Source: Piezodorus guildinii (Eukaryota > Arthropoda > Insecta > Hemiptera > Pentatomidae). From it: a stretch of 64,000 nt of DNA. Numbering within the stretch: the first letter of the stretch is position 1; each line of letters opens with the position of its first letter. This document shows positions 1 through 10,239 of the stretch, piece after piece. Below the pieces are notes generated by a model. It saw only the letters and a list, made by a program, of their open reading frames with translations. It made no database searches and had not been told where the DNA came from. Made by a program: the position numbers and the translations under genes. The stretch spans positions 58,522,217 to 58,586,216 of the forward strand of contig CM041298.1 of NCBI GenBank assembly GCA_023052935.1. Direction: 5' to 3'.

Positions 1-185
1 AACATTGGGACTCGGAAGAAGAGAGCCAATATTACACCCTCTTCGTCTTCATCATCACCTTCTTCATCCCCCTCCTCACCCTCACTTACACTTACTCCGC
101 GGTGGCCTACAAGCTCTGGAGGACTTCGGCTCCAGGAAATGCAGACCCGGCAAGGGACAATGCGCAACTGCGTGCGAAGTGGAAG
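1..185 (+). CDS. Neuropeptide-type GPCR, exon with ECL2 end, TM5 and ICL3 start (partial gene)
   Basis: This is an internal coding exon of a class A (rhodopsin-like) peptide GPCR, a plasma-membrane receptor. The reading frame starts at base 3 (bases 1-2 finish a split or cut codon) and gives 61 codons to 185, followed by the donor GTACG. An acidic stretch (WDSEEES) precedes a hydrophobic helix, YTLFVFIITFFIPLLTLTY, with the TM5 proline. Then come the helix end YSAVAYKLW and a loop TSAPGNADPARD that resembles loop 3 of insect RYamide/QRFP/tachykinin-like receptors. The frame ends on a codon boundary, so the next intron is phase 0 and joins the exon at 46869. TM1-TM4 lie upstream of the window. 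The exact receptor is not determined; the RYamide/NPY-like group is my best guess from the loop and TM6. Confidence 0.85.
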
Positions 186-639
186 GTACGTTGAATTCGC
201 AATATATTTGTATCATCTTTTATTTATTACTTACTTAATCGAGAACTCTTTTACCGCTGAGCAGTGTCAGGTATTATCTTATAGAGCCTGATCTAAAGTT
301 CTTTATCTCTGTTTTCTTCCTCTGGCTATCCCCTCTCCTCTAACCTCGTGAGTACCACTGGCAAATTCTGTCTTCAGCCATTCACAAGATGTATCCAAAC
401 CACTTAAGCTAGTTCTCTTCGATGACTTTCTCAGCTGTTACTCACTCTATCTTTTTTTGTTTTCCCCATAATTTTTCATGAGTAGCGAATTTTAATAGTT
501 TGGATTTGGCTCTTATGATGGGTAGTGAGGGTTTAAGACTCACTAGTGAATGTTAGGATGGGGAGGAGTGTTGTTTTGAAGACTACCTTCTAAGAGGCTT
601 TGGAGAATTCCATCTTGTCCAGAAAGCCTTTTTTTCAGG
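186..639. other. Intron start, nothing recognised
   Basis: Unique-looking intron sequence. No coding similarity, tandem repeat or known element end was seen. Confidence 0.5.
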
Positions 640-1265
640 TGGTTATAGCATAGTGGACGGATGGACAGATGAGTAGAGTATTTTAAGGAATGCCTGTCCT
701 ACAATGGACAGGAAGTAAAAAAGAATCGACAGCCTAGAAGCAAATAAGACTGCTGGAAAGAAAGGTCTTCGCCCTGGACTGCTGGGAAGTTGCTGAGGCA
801 ATAGGTTTAATAACGCCATGAAAAGCTGTCGGCGAGGAAGCAATTTCGGTAGAAATGTTAAGATATATCGGCCTGAAGGGACTGGAATAGCTCCAGTACC
901 TGCTTAAAATCGCTTGGAAGAGGAAAGTAATCCTAAAGAACAGGAAAGTTTCGACAATATTAAAAAAAATGTGACAATTGTGAATGTCAGAACCATCGAG
1001 ACACACTCTTCTCAGCTTCCAATACAAAATGTACTCTAAGGACGACTGATAAGGCTTATAGAACAACAACTTGGGAAAGAACAACATGGTTTTTAGAACG
1101 AAGTGCTGCATTTAGGGTCTGATATTTACGATGATAAAGATATCCAAGAAGATTACTGACAAGAGCCGAGAGGTCTTCACCTGTGTTTAGGCCTAAATAA
1201 AGCTTTTGACAGGGTGCAAAAAATAGCTATTTCTACAGCTCTAGAAGAGTATGGAGTTCACAATT
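640..1265 (+). pseudogene. Decayed non-LTR reverse transcriptase relic
   Basis: Several short peptides in order, separated by stops and frameshifts, match the RT domain of the kind of LINE common in insects. They are VEMLRYIGLKGLE, WKRKVI, then a segment reading RTTTWERTTWF (where QLGEEQ-GFR is usual), and finally NKAFDRVQK, which corresponds to RT motif A with its catalytic Asp (around 1195-1220). It ends EEYGVHNF. No ORF survives, so this is an old relic. It may belong to the same superfamily as the C-terminal relics at 19.2-19.9 kb, but the segments do not overlap, so this cannot be shown. Confidence 0.6.
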
Positions 1266-1334
1266 TTTAAATTAATAAATAGATTTATACTAATAATGGA
1301 CAATAAGGCTAAAATAAATCCATTAAGAAGCAAA

Positions 1335-1620
1335 GATTAAAAAATCTGGTGCGCGTGACACACGACTTTAAATTACCTCCGTTATCAAAATCAATTTAAG
1401 AATCAATTTAAATTAATTTATATTATATATATATATTTATATAAAGTTTCAATGGAAACATGCTTTAGATTAATTAATTATCCTCCATTTCCTTATACAA
1501 CTTTGTTTAAGAATACATATTCTCTAAAATCTTCAGCTTTCCAATACTACATTATCTATGGTGATAACCATGGAATCAAATATTTATTATTATTTTAAAT
1601 ATCCAATCTATAACTTTTTT
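1335..1620. repeat. 0.9-kb ACTTTCACTTACC repeat, copy 1 (partial, old)
   Basis: It begins AATCTGGTGCGCGTGACACACGAC and continues TTACCTCCGTTAT, a diverged form of the end that is clear at 9314-9350. The body (TTTCAATGGAAACATG, TCTAAAATCTTCAGCTTTCC) matches the same family. It is interrupted by the Jockey end at about 1622. Confidence 0.6.
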
Positions 1621-1621
1621 T

Positions 1622-1972
1622 CCTCACACGAGACTAAAACGACAAGAAACTGACCGTAGATACCAATTATCCCATTTGTTGCAGACCTTTCTCGTACCAG
1701 ATATACCACTTTTAATTCCAAACTCCCAACCCATATAAACCCTCTTGTCGGCAAACCTATCAACCTCACATATTCCTTACAACCCTCCGAGGCGATTGAA
1801 AAGATGATGGCCTCAGGATCTACTTACTTAAATAAACACCGAAGTTCTACAGCTGGGTAGTTTCTTCACAAGCCTTTTACGCCTTTTATTATAATTCATC
1901 ACTTTTACTTATTGTATTTATGTAATATACAGTTGTAAAATTAAAAAATATATATAATAATAAAAAAATAAC
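1622..1972 (+). mobile_element. 5'-truncated Jockey-like LINE 3' end with internal deletion
   Basis: It opens with CACACGAGACTAAAACGACAAG (peptide HTRLKRQET), jumps to the segment equivalent to LVADIARDRY..., and ends with a degenerate CCTCCGAGGCGATTGAAAAG (PRRLKR) box. That is followed by a 3'UTR ending ACAGTTGTAAAATTAAAAAATA and an A-rich tail. The UTR resembles that of the copy at 56.3-57.3 kb. A near-duplicated ATAACTTT(T/C)TTT on each side may be the target duplication. Confidence 0.7.
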
Positions 1973-2680
1973 TTTCTTTTATCAATAAAATAGAAAATAT
2001 TGATAAATATGTATTAGATAATAATACTATAGAAAGCAATATTACTCTTAAAGAATTTAAATTTTATAAAAATATTGTCTCTACTGTGTCAAGAACGTGA
2101 ATTTTTTTTAATTAAAAAAAAATGTACAGTTGGTAAGAGAGTGTTTGTGACATGGCGTTACATTTCTAGGATATTCAATTCTTTTTTTTATACTTATTAA
2201 AAACCTTAAGCGTGATATTATTCTATTAAATATTTTCTTTGTGGATCTCTAATTAGTAAATTTTTTTATGAACTTCGGTATCCAATGAATGGTATGTATA
2301 TGCTTTGTATTAGGTAAAGAAGGCTATGGTATGAAAGGTTTATTTTGGGTAAAATATTTTTTAAACAAAAGTTATGTTAAACATAAAATATTAAAAAAAT
2401 AAATGAATATTTATAATTCGTGAATAAAAATCCTCAATTCGAACAGAGCTCTCATTCAAACTGTTCTTCGTTTACTCTTCATTAGTCTTTAGATCATTAG
2501 AGATTTTTTTCTTTTTTATAGACGGTCTCTTTGAATCCAACAGAGGTTTTTTTCAACTTCCAGCTCTTCTATCGCACAGTAGAAGCTTTTGCGACTCGTT
2601 TCATTAAACTTTTTAAGTATTGACCACATAGGTATTGATATTTTAGAAAAAAAAAAAATTTTTGAAATTTATAATCAATT
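1973..2680. other. AT-rich intron, nothing recognised
   Basis: Low-complexity AT-rich DNA with A and T runs. No element end or coding similarity was seen. Confidence 0.5.
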
Positions 2681-2689
2681 TTTTTTTTT

Positions 2690-3696
2690 GTTTTTTTTAT
2701 TTATTGAGAGTTATTACAATTTGTTTCTTAATGAACAGTAGTAATATGGATGTGATACACATTCATACAATATATACAGAAAATAATGATAATGTCAAAT
2801 TACATAAAATCGGAAATGAATAAATTCAAATATATACAAAACTATAACAATTAATAAAACAAAAAAGAGACAAAACACAAATCAAAACAACAACCTGTAG
2901 TACAGATATATACAAAGTTGGGAAATAAATTAACATCATACAAACAAACTTAACTATATACAATATATACAATCTGCTAAGGGGACTCCAGACTGGACCT
3001 CTCCCTCCAGCGCCTCTCTCTCAGCCGCATCACTGGTATAAGCCAGTGGAGGCTGAGTTAGGGCGCAATAGCCACAAACATACAGTACATGAGTGAAGGA
3101 TCTGGCCAATGTCAGAACTCCAGTATAAATATTTACAAAACGTCGCGGGGCCACTGCCGTTTCAATCTTCGAGGAGGATTGTAGGGATGGGTGCAGCTGG
3201 AGAGGGATTGAGCTAGAGGGTTAGGATGATGAAGAAGGTTCTGATGGAATTTGGAAAATTTGGATGGTACCAGGTCTAAAATAAATGGAATATTGAGGTC
3301 GTGGTGTAGGGTACAGTTGGTAACGTAGTAAGGAGCATTATCTATTGTTCGAAGGACTTTGGATTGGAAGGATTGAATACGTTTGATGTTAGAATGTTTA
3401 GTTGTCCCCCATAGTTTAAATCCGTAGGTCCATATAGGGTTCAGTACTGTCTTGTATATTAGTAATTTGTTGTCAACTGTATGATGAGATTTTCTGTTTA
3501 GTAGTCTGTATAACTGGCCGAATCTGCGGTTGAGTTCTATCCATTTAAGTCTTGTATGTGGGTTCCACATCAGTCTTTTGTCTAGTAAAAAGCCAAGATA
3601 CTGGACTGTGTTTGAGGAAGGAAGCGGTATGGAATTGAATTTAACTGTTGGACAGGATTTACTTCAAAGGATGATGGTGACGTGTGTGCATTTGCT
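2690..3696 (-). mobile_element. 5'-truncated Jockey element, same family as 3938-8465
   Basis: The T-rich start (A tail of the minus strand) and the following 3'UTR line up base for base, with scattered changes, with the 3'UTR at 3960-4425. The ORF2 C-terminus occupies 3133-3570 and homology stops near 3696, just upstream of the RT C-terminal part. No clear target duplication was seen. It sits about 240 bp from the full copy in the same orientation. Confidence 0.85.
3133..3570 (-). pseudogene. ORF2 C-terminal fragment (Jockey RT thumb/tail)
   Basis: 145 residues are open, from WNPHTRLKWIELNRRFGQLY through the LLIYKTVLNPIWTYG box to the family-specific end NPPRRLKRQWPRDVL. It is near-identical to the end of the 892-residue ORF2 next door, with scattered replacements (for example IDNAPYY for IVNAPYY). 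Catalytic RT motifs and the endonuclease are absent because of 5' truncation. It cannot encode an active enzyme. Confidence 0.85.
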
Positions 3697-3935
3697 TATA
3701 CTCAAAAGTAAATGATGTTTTAAAAGTAATTTAACAATTTCTATATATCCATTAATTTTTTAAGAACTTTCAGCTTTTAACCTTTATCTTTTAAATTAAG
3801 ATATATTTAAAATATATTAAGATAAACAATAATTAACATGTATTGGCTTGTTCGTATGAACATACAAAAATTTATTTATCCAGAGATCACTCGAAAAAAA
3901 ACAAAAAGAAGAAGAACGAAATGTTTGTTTTTCTA

Positions 3936-3969
<34 letters not shown>

Positions 3970-4425
3970 TGAGAAATATTACAGTTTGTTACATAATGAA
4001 CATTAGTAATAGAGATGTAGTACACATTCATACAATATATACAGAATAATGATAGTAAAGTCAAATTACATAAAATCGGAAATAAATAAATTCGAATTTA
4101 TACAAGAAAATAACAATTAAAAAAAAACAACAACAAACAAATCAAAACAACAACCTGTAGTAGAGATAAATACAAGTTGGGAAATAAACAAAAATCATAC
4201 CAGCAAACTTAACTATATACAATATATACAATCTGCTAAAGGGACCCTAGACTCCGCTGCTCCCTCCACAAGTGGGGGGAGAAGCCGAATCCAAGAGATC
4301 CCAGCGCCTCTCACCCGGCGCTTCACTGGTGTAAGCCAGTGGAGGCCGAGCTAGGGCGGAATAGCCACAAACATACAGTACATGAGTGGAGGATCTGACC
4401 AGTGTCAGAACTCCAGAATAAAAGT

Positions 4426-7104
4426 TTACAAAACGTCGCGGGGCCACTGCCGTTTCAATCTTCGAGGAGGATTGTAGGGATGGGTGGAGCTGGAGAGCGA
4501 TTGAGCAAGAGGATTAGGGTGATGAAGAAGGTTCTGATGGAATTTGGAAAATTTGGATGGTACCAGGTCTAAAATAAATGGAATATTAAGGTCGTGGTGT
4601 AGGGTACAGTTGGTAACGTAATAAGGAGCATTAACTATTGTTCGAAGGACTTTGGATTGGAAGGATTGGATACGTTTGATGTTAGAATGTTTAGTTGTCC
4701 CCCATAGTTCAAGTCCGTAGGCCCATATAGGTTTCAGTACTGTCTTATATATTAGTAATTTGTTGTCGACTGTAAGATGAGATTTTCTGTCCAGTAGTTT
4801 GTATAACCGGCCGAATCTGCGGTTGAGTTCTATCCTTTTAAGTCTTGTATGTGGGTTCCACGTCAGTCTTTTGTCTAGTAAAAAGCCAAGGTACCGGACT
4901 TTGTCTGAGGAAGGAAGCGGTATGGAATTGAATTTAACTGTTGGACAGGATTTACGTCGAAGGGTGAAAGTAACGTGTGTGCATTTGCTTTCGTTCACCT
5001 TAATTCGCCAAGCCTTACACCAGTCTTCGACAAGGGAAAGGTGCCTTTGGAGATTTAGCGATGCTACTTCAGGATCGGAATCGGATGATAAAATGGCTGT
5101 GTCATCAGCAAATGTTGCCAGAAAGGTTTTGGGATCGGTAGGGATATCGGCGGTGTAGAGGATGTAGAGGACGGGTCCTAAGACGCTGCCTTGAGGAACA
5201 CCGGCCTCAACAGAATAATGTTTGGAAAATTCGGAACCACAACGAACTCGGAAGGAGCGGTTTGATAAATAGGATCGGAGGATTAGGTATAAAGATTGAG
5301 GTAAATGGGTTTTGAGCTTAAAGAGCAGTCCCGGGTGCCACACCCGGTCAAAAGCTTGAGCTATGTCCAGAAAGGCACCCGAACAATACTCCTTGCACTC
5401 AAGGGCGGAGGAAATGTGGTCTACAACTCGGAGTCCTTGCTGAACCGTGGAATGTTGAGGACGGAATCCAAACTGGTGTGGAGGAAAATTATGAAATTTG
5501 GCTAGGATTCGTTTTAATAGGAGTTTTTCGAAGATTTTGGAGAGGATCGGAAGAAGGCTAATAGGTCTGTAGGATGACGTACAGTTGGAGGGTTTGCCTG
5601 GTTTTAGGAAAAGGATGATAGTCGAGTGTTTCCACAACAGAGGGAAATAGGTAGTGCGTAGGATACAGTTATAGATATATGTAAGGAATGTAATGGCTTT
5701 AGATGGAAGTTGTCTTAAGATTTGAGGAGTAAGGAGATCGTATCCAGGGGATTTACGGAGAGGAAGCTTTTTAAGAAGATATTTGACCTCAGAGGGATTG
5801 ATTGCTTTAGGTGGTAAGGAAATTGGTATCGGTGACGTAAGGAACTCTTCAACTATTGCGGTATGGGTTGGATTGAGATCGGAATGAGGAGTGAATACCT
5901 TGGAAAGGTGTAGTGCGAATTCCTGGGCCCTATCTTTGTCAGAAGCAGCCCAGGAATTATCACTACGCCGGAGAGGATGGGATATCAGAGGGGATTTAAG
6001 AATTCTCTTCGTGACATTCCACAAGGAATTGTCACGAGTCGAGAGAGAGGAGAGGTAGGAATTGTAGGATTGGGAACGGAAGATCGCCAACTCCCGCTTT
6101 AATTGTCTACAATAAAAGTTATAGGAGTGGCGATCTGATGGGTGACGGGTGCGTTGCCATAATGCTCTGGCTCGGCGTTTAGTGTGGATTAGGTCTAGGA
6201 GGTGTTGTGGTAAATGGTTTTTGTAAGGATTTATTTGGGAGTGCTTGGGAAAGGAGGCAGTCCAGGCGGCTTGTTGAATCGAGGTTGTAAAGGAATAGAC
6301 GGCATTGTCAAGGTCAGTTTGGGTTTTGAGAGTCACTTTGAGGTCAATATCATTGGTGAGGATTTCGCGGAAGAGGTTCCAGTTGATAGGGCCTCTGATG
6401 AATGACGGTGGGACAGGTTTAGGAATAGGTGTTAAGGATACATTTAGGATCAGTGGACTATGGTCAGAGGATAGTTCATCAAGGCGAGTTACGGAATAGT
6501 TCAGGGAGCCTAATCCGCTGTGGATGAAGAAGTCAAGGATGTCTGGATTACGGTTAGGATCTGTTGGCCAGTAGGTAGGGGAGTTGGGAGGTAGGAGATT
6601 AAGGCGTCGGGAGTTGAGTGCAGCCTGCAATGTCCGTCCACGAGTATTTGTGGTTCTGGAACCCCATTGTTGGTGCTTGGCGTTTAGGTCTGCACCCAGA
6701 ATAAAGTGATTCCCCAATGAGTTGAGGAAGGATCCAAATTGGGCAGAAGAAATGGGATGTTTAGGAGGGCAGTATGCTGATGCGATGACGAGCGGAAAAG
6801 AAAAGGTCTTGATTATAACAGAGGTGGCTTGTAGGAAGTCGTGGGCGGGAAGTGGGTGTAAGTGATGGGAGAGGGATCGGTGGACAATGACAGCAGTACC
6901 GGCATGGGCCTTGCCGTCTGGATGGTCTGTCCGGTATGTCGTGTATTCAGGTATTTTGAAGTACTGTTTAGTGGTTAGTCTAGTTTCAGTAATGAGTGCA
7001 ACATCAACTTTTTTATCTTGCAGTAAGGCTGTAAGTTCGTCAGTGTGAGTTCTAACACCATTCGCATTCCATAGGAGAATAGATAAGGAATTAGGTGAGG
7101 TCAT
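4426..7104 (-). CDS. Jockey ORF2: APE endonuclease plus reverse transcriptase, intact
   Basis: The predicted 892-residue protein nicks target DNA and reverse-transcribes the element RNA (target-primed reverse transcription). Residues about 8-230 form an APE-type endonuclease: LLWNANGV, ITETRL, SAYCPP, GADLNAKHQQWGS, DILDFF and SSDHSP. Residues about 450-740 are the RT: KSPGYDLLTPQIL, SYRPISLLPILSKIFEKLL, GFRPQHST, FLDIAQAFDRVWH (motif A), GVPQGSVLGPVLY and FADDTAIL (catalytic FADD), then YLGFLLDKRLTWNPH. The C-terminus ends PRRLKRQWPRDVL. No internal stop is present and all catalytic motifs are seen. The start ATG (7102-7104) directly follows the ORF1 TAA in the same frame, which suggests reinitiation or stop read-through. 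Its openness indicates a fairly recent copy. Confidence 0.92.
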   Translation of the reverse strand: MTSPNSLSILLWNANGVRTHTDELTALLQDKKVDVALITETRLTTKQYFKIPEYTTYRTDHPDGKAHAGTAVIVHRSLSHHLHPLPAHDFLQATSVIIKTFSFPLVIASAYCPPKHPISSAQFGSFLNSLGNHFILGADLNAKHQQWGSRTTNTRGRTLQAALNSRRLNLLPPNSPTYWPTDPNRNPDILDFFIHSGLGSLNYSVTRLDELSSDHSPLILNVSLTPIPKPVPPSFIRGPINWNLFREILTNDIDLKVTLKTQTDLDNAVYSFTTSIQQAAWTASFPKHSQINPYKNHLPQHLLDLIHTKRRARALWQRTRHPSDRHSYNFYCRQLKRELAIFRSQSYNSYLSSLSTRDNSLWNVTKRILKSPLISHPLRRSDNSWAASDKDRAQEFALHLSKVFTPHSDLNPTHTAIVEEFLTSPIPISLPPKAINPSEVKYLLKKLPLRKSPGYDLLTPQILRQLPSKAITFLTYIYNCILRTTYFPLLWKHSTIILFLKPGKPSNCTSSYRPISLLPILSKIFEKLLLKRILAKFHNFPPHQFGFRPQHSTVQQGLRVVDHISSALECKEYCSGAFLDIAQAFDRVWHPGLLFKLKTHLPQSLYLILRSYLSNRSFRVRCGSEFSKHYSVEAGVPQGSVLGPVLYILYTADIPTDPKTFLATFADDTAILSSDSDPEVASLNLQRHLSLVEDWCKAWRIKVNESKCTHVTFTLRRKSCPTVKFNSIPLPSSDKVRYLGFLLDKRLTWNPHTRLKRIELNRRFGRLYKLLDRKSHLTVDNKLLIYKTVLKPIWAYGLELWGTTKHSNIKRIQSFQSKVLRTIVNAPYYVTNCTLHHDLNIPFILDLVPSKFSKFHQNLLHHPNPLAQSLSSSTHPYNPPRRLKRQWPRDVL

Positions 7105-8387
7105 TTATGGCTTTTTTATGGCAGGAATGAGATTTGATACAAGATTCGTAAGGATTGTGATTAGGGGCATGACAAGGGATTTGATTTCGGAAATGAAGGA
7201 TGTCATCAAACTGGTAAGGTCTGTGGCATTTGAAGGAGGTGGGATATGAGAGATTTGTTGTGGATGAGGATTTTTAGGATTGATTACGTTTTGAGGAAGA
7301 GGTATTTGTTGAATGGACTGAGGATATTGAGGTACATTTTGCAGTTCCGGCAGGGCCTCGGTTTCACTACATTGGTTCCCACCTCCAAGTAAGTGGGCAA
7401 ATGATACATTAGCATCGATTATTTTTGAGGGTTCTCTTCTAGTTCTTGTTTGTCTTGCTGTTTCATCCAGTACCTGGGGTTTTTGATACCTGGTCCTTAG
7501 TTCCTTATAGATTTGGCATCCTTTGTAGTTGGCCGGGTGGTCCTTGAGGCAATGAGCACATACAGCGGGTGTTGACTTCGGTTTTGTACATTCCACAGAC
7601 TTGTGCTGTTCACCGCATTTCACGCAGCGTGGTATGTGATAACAGTAACTTTTGGTATGACCATACGCCTGACAATTGTGACATTGAACAATTTCTCTCT
7701 TGGTGTAAGGTTTTTCGACTTTTACACTTGTATAGTACAGTCTTTTTAGATCATAAATTTGTTCTACTCCTGACAATGGTTCCAAGTCAACGAAGAATAG
7801 CGGAAGTTGAACCCTATCTTTTATGACATTAGTGACTTGGCGCACTTTGTAACCCATCTCCATAAGTTCTTCTTTGATTGCTTCAACTGGTGTAGAAGAA
7901 TGTAGATTTCTTATTACAACTCTAAGAGATCTCTCTTGGCGTAACTGATAAGTGTGGAAATCTTTACGTGTGGAATTTTTCTATACGTCCCGGCGGTGGT
8001 CGGTGATATTTTGGTGTCATTGATTCTACTCATACAGTAGTAGCTGGTGGAGTCGGTAATTTTATTCAATTGAGCACACAACAACTGAAAATTTTTAATA
8101 TTTTTGACAAATATCGGTGGAGGCCGTGGTTCACTGGGTGTAGGAGCAGATTCCATGTTTTCTTTTTCATTATGTAGGATTTGAAAAGGATTTGGGGTGA
8201 AAAACGGAGATTCGTCAGTCATCCCTTGTGACGATGTGCCAGGTTGTGGTTCAGATTCGGTATTAGTACCTGAAGGGGTTGCTTGCTGATTTAATTTTTT
8301 ATTGGTATCACGGCGGGGTCTTTGTTTTATGGGAGGCGTGATTGAACCACTAGATCTAGATCTTTTAGTTGATGCTTTGGAGGACAT
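7105..8387 (-). pseudogene. Jockey ORF1 (gag-like, CCHC zinc knuckles), one frameshift
   Basis: ORF1 encodes the nucleic-acid-binding gag-like protein. I place the start at 8387 (MSSKASTKRSRSSGS); an in-frame ATG at 8459 is upstream. The N-terminal part is basic and Ser/Pro/Thr-rich. The frame breaks near 7955-7975, where a short loss shifts into the second frame. That frame reads YQLRQERSLRVVIRNLHSST and then the conserved VEAIKEEL region. Three Cys/His knuckles follow: CHNCQAYGHTKSYC, CVKCGEQHKSVEC and CAHCLKDHPANYKGC. A hydrophobic C-terminal helix (LMTSFISEIKSLVMPL) precedes TAA at 7105-7107. Without correction of the frame the product would lack the zinc knuckles. Confidence 0.85.
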
Positions 8388-8499
8388 CACTTGGTGAAAA
8401 TATCGCATTTCATGTGAAGAAGATAATAAGATAATAACTAGATGTGGAAAATAAAACAATAACTCGTTTTTCTAAGTAGAACCGAAATCATATTCCTTA

Positions 8500-9120
8500 T
8501 TTGAATATTTATCGTAAAAAAGGAAATCAATTTTATATATATTAAATATCTCAATAATATTAGGTGCAAAGTCCCCCCTTAATAATCAAGATAGATAGGC
8601 CACCAATTGTGTTCGGTAACGCGGTTTTGTATCCACAAATATTGAAGGGGCGAAGAAAAGACGTTCATTAGGATTAATCTTTTTATACTCTTTTCCTGAA
8701 GAAGCCCTTGTGATGACTTACACTGTGGGTCGAGACGCTGGCACAAAAAAAAAAAAAAAAAAATCATTAAAAATATTCTATTGGTTTTCTTTCTCTGTCC
8801 AACACACGGACGAATTACCCTCTAAATATCTGAACGGTCAATTATTGAAATTCATTACATATTATGTTATTTATCATTAAAAAAAAAAAAAATTCCTCAC
8901 AGTATTACTAGATGATAAAATTGTACTTTAATATTAGTTGATTTGCATTGTGCTGTAGATAGGTGCAAATCAATATTTAAAAAATAAAAAAAATTGATTC
9001 GCAGTTAATTATAGATCAGTACCTTAATGACCAAGGAGCTTGATAAGCAGATAAACGTAAATTAATTGTAAACAACGACTTCTTTTAAGAAAAATACAAA
9101 GAGATTACCAATTTTGTAGG
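8500..9120 (+). repeat. Dispersed repeat, paired with 10240-11370
   Basis: Shared landmarks in the same order and orientation are CATATTCCTTATTTGA, GGTGCAAAGT, a stretch around TCTTTTCCTGAAGAAGCCCT, the CACTGTGGGT box followed by an A run, GTGGATAGGTGCAAGTC-like, and AAGGAGCTTGA. The copies are clearly diverged. No coding potential was seen in either. It may be part of one long repeat unit together with the 0.9-kb repeat next to it. Confidence 0.65.
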
Positions 9121-9304
9121 ATCATTAAGTGATTTTTCACTGCTAGTGAGGCCAGAATAGAAATTGCAGTCAATATGGCGAGGTTAGTTGGTGTGTTATG
9201 TGTGTATACAATAGCTTCTCTCCTTTTTCTTTTTTAATTTTAATTTTTGGTTTGTTCGTAAAAACTTACAAGAATTAATTTATTCAGAGATCACTCTTAG
9301 AAAA

Positions 9305-10215
9305 TAAAAAAATCTGGTGCGGGCAACACACGACTTTCACTTACCTCGATTTTTAAAATCAATGAAAGAATTTTCAAATACAGTTAGAGATAAAAATACG
9401 TGAAACTATTAAGGAATTAATCAAATTGAATTTATATATAAACATGTGTTTTATTAAAAAATCTATTATATTATTATCTAAAATAATCAGTTAGTTTTAT
9501 CTTCTTCTCATCACTCTCTATTAACTTCTAAAAAAGCTTGTGTATGAGATGATATTTTTTCTAAAATCTTTAGCTTTCCAACGGTATATCATACATGTAT
9601 ATTACTGCTCTTATGTTCAAAAACGAAAAATTTCATTAAAAATATATTTTTTCTGTTTTCTCCTTTAGTTGGGTATCGAATTTATTCAATTTATATATTT
9701 ACCTGTTTTTCATCAGCGCTAACAAGATAATCTAGTTATTATTATCGAATCTAAAAAATTAAAGGTACTTTAGAGGAAGAAAATTTAAAATATCGGCATT
9801 TAAGCCCTGTCAGACCATTTTTATCCAAATAAAACCTACATGATATTAAAGCCCATTTAATTTTACATCGATATAGCGAGTTTAATCAAAATCGTCGGAA
9901 CCGTTTTTGAGAAAATCGAAAAAAGTTGCAAAATGCATGGTATAAAGTGCCTCTTCTGGTAAGCTCATTTTGATGAAAAAAGTTTTGTCACGTCTCGGGC
10001 GTATAGTTGTCTTAAATATGAAATTTCAGTTTCATAGGACTTACCGTTTCCGCCCGGGAGTTACCACAGACACACACACACACACAGACCTTTTTGCGGG
10101 ACTTAGTTATTTGGACTCAGGGGACCCTAAAACGTGTATTTCCGTTGAAAACTGGAATTCGAAAATTTTCACGATCGCAATACTTTCCTTACTATATATA
10201 GTAAGTGAAAGTAAA
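9305..10215. repeat. 0.9-kb noncoding repeat with ACTTTCACTTACC inverted ends, copy 2 (complete)
   Basis: This is the most complete copy. One end reads TCTGGTGCGGGCAACACACG then ACTTTCACTTACCTC (from 9333); the other ends TAGTAAGTGAAAGT at 10212, so the termini are inverted copies of about 12-13 bp. Internal landmarks used to find other copies are TAGCTTTCCAACGG, CTCCTTTAGTTGGGTATCGA, TACTTTAGAGGAAGAAAATT, CATCGATATAGCGAGTTTAATC, AACCGTTTTTGAGAAAATCG and ACGTCTCGGGCGTATAG. No ORF is long enough for a transposase. It is probably a nonautonomous DNA transposon; the target duplication is not resolved. Confidence 0.7.
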
Positions 10216-10239
10216 AAAAGACGAACGCAATATTTTATT

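Larger units (their letters stand above)
3938..8465 (-). mobile_element. Full-length Jockey-like non-LTR retrotransposon (family A)
   Basis: The element is 4.5 kb on the minus strand. The T run at 3938-3968 is the A tail and the 5' end is at 8465. An 11-bp duplication, GTTTTTCTAAG, lies at 3927-3937 and 8466-8476, so both ends are secured. The order on the minus strand is a short 5'UTR (about 78 bp), ORF1 (gag-like, frameshifted), ORF2 (endonuclease plus RT, intact), a 3'UTR of about 460 bp and the A tail. The flanks (AGAGATCACTC before, CCTTATTTGA after) look like an older repeat also present at 9.25-10.3 kb, into which this copy inserted. Confidence 0.9.

Noticed and set aside
5..238. 77-codon + strand opening at the window start
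   Set aside because: The frame beginning at base 3 encodes TM5 of the receptor and stops at a proper splice donor. This opening is a shifted shadow of it.
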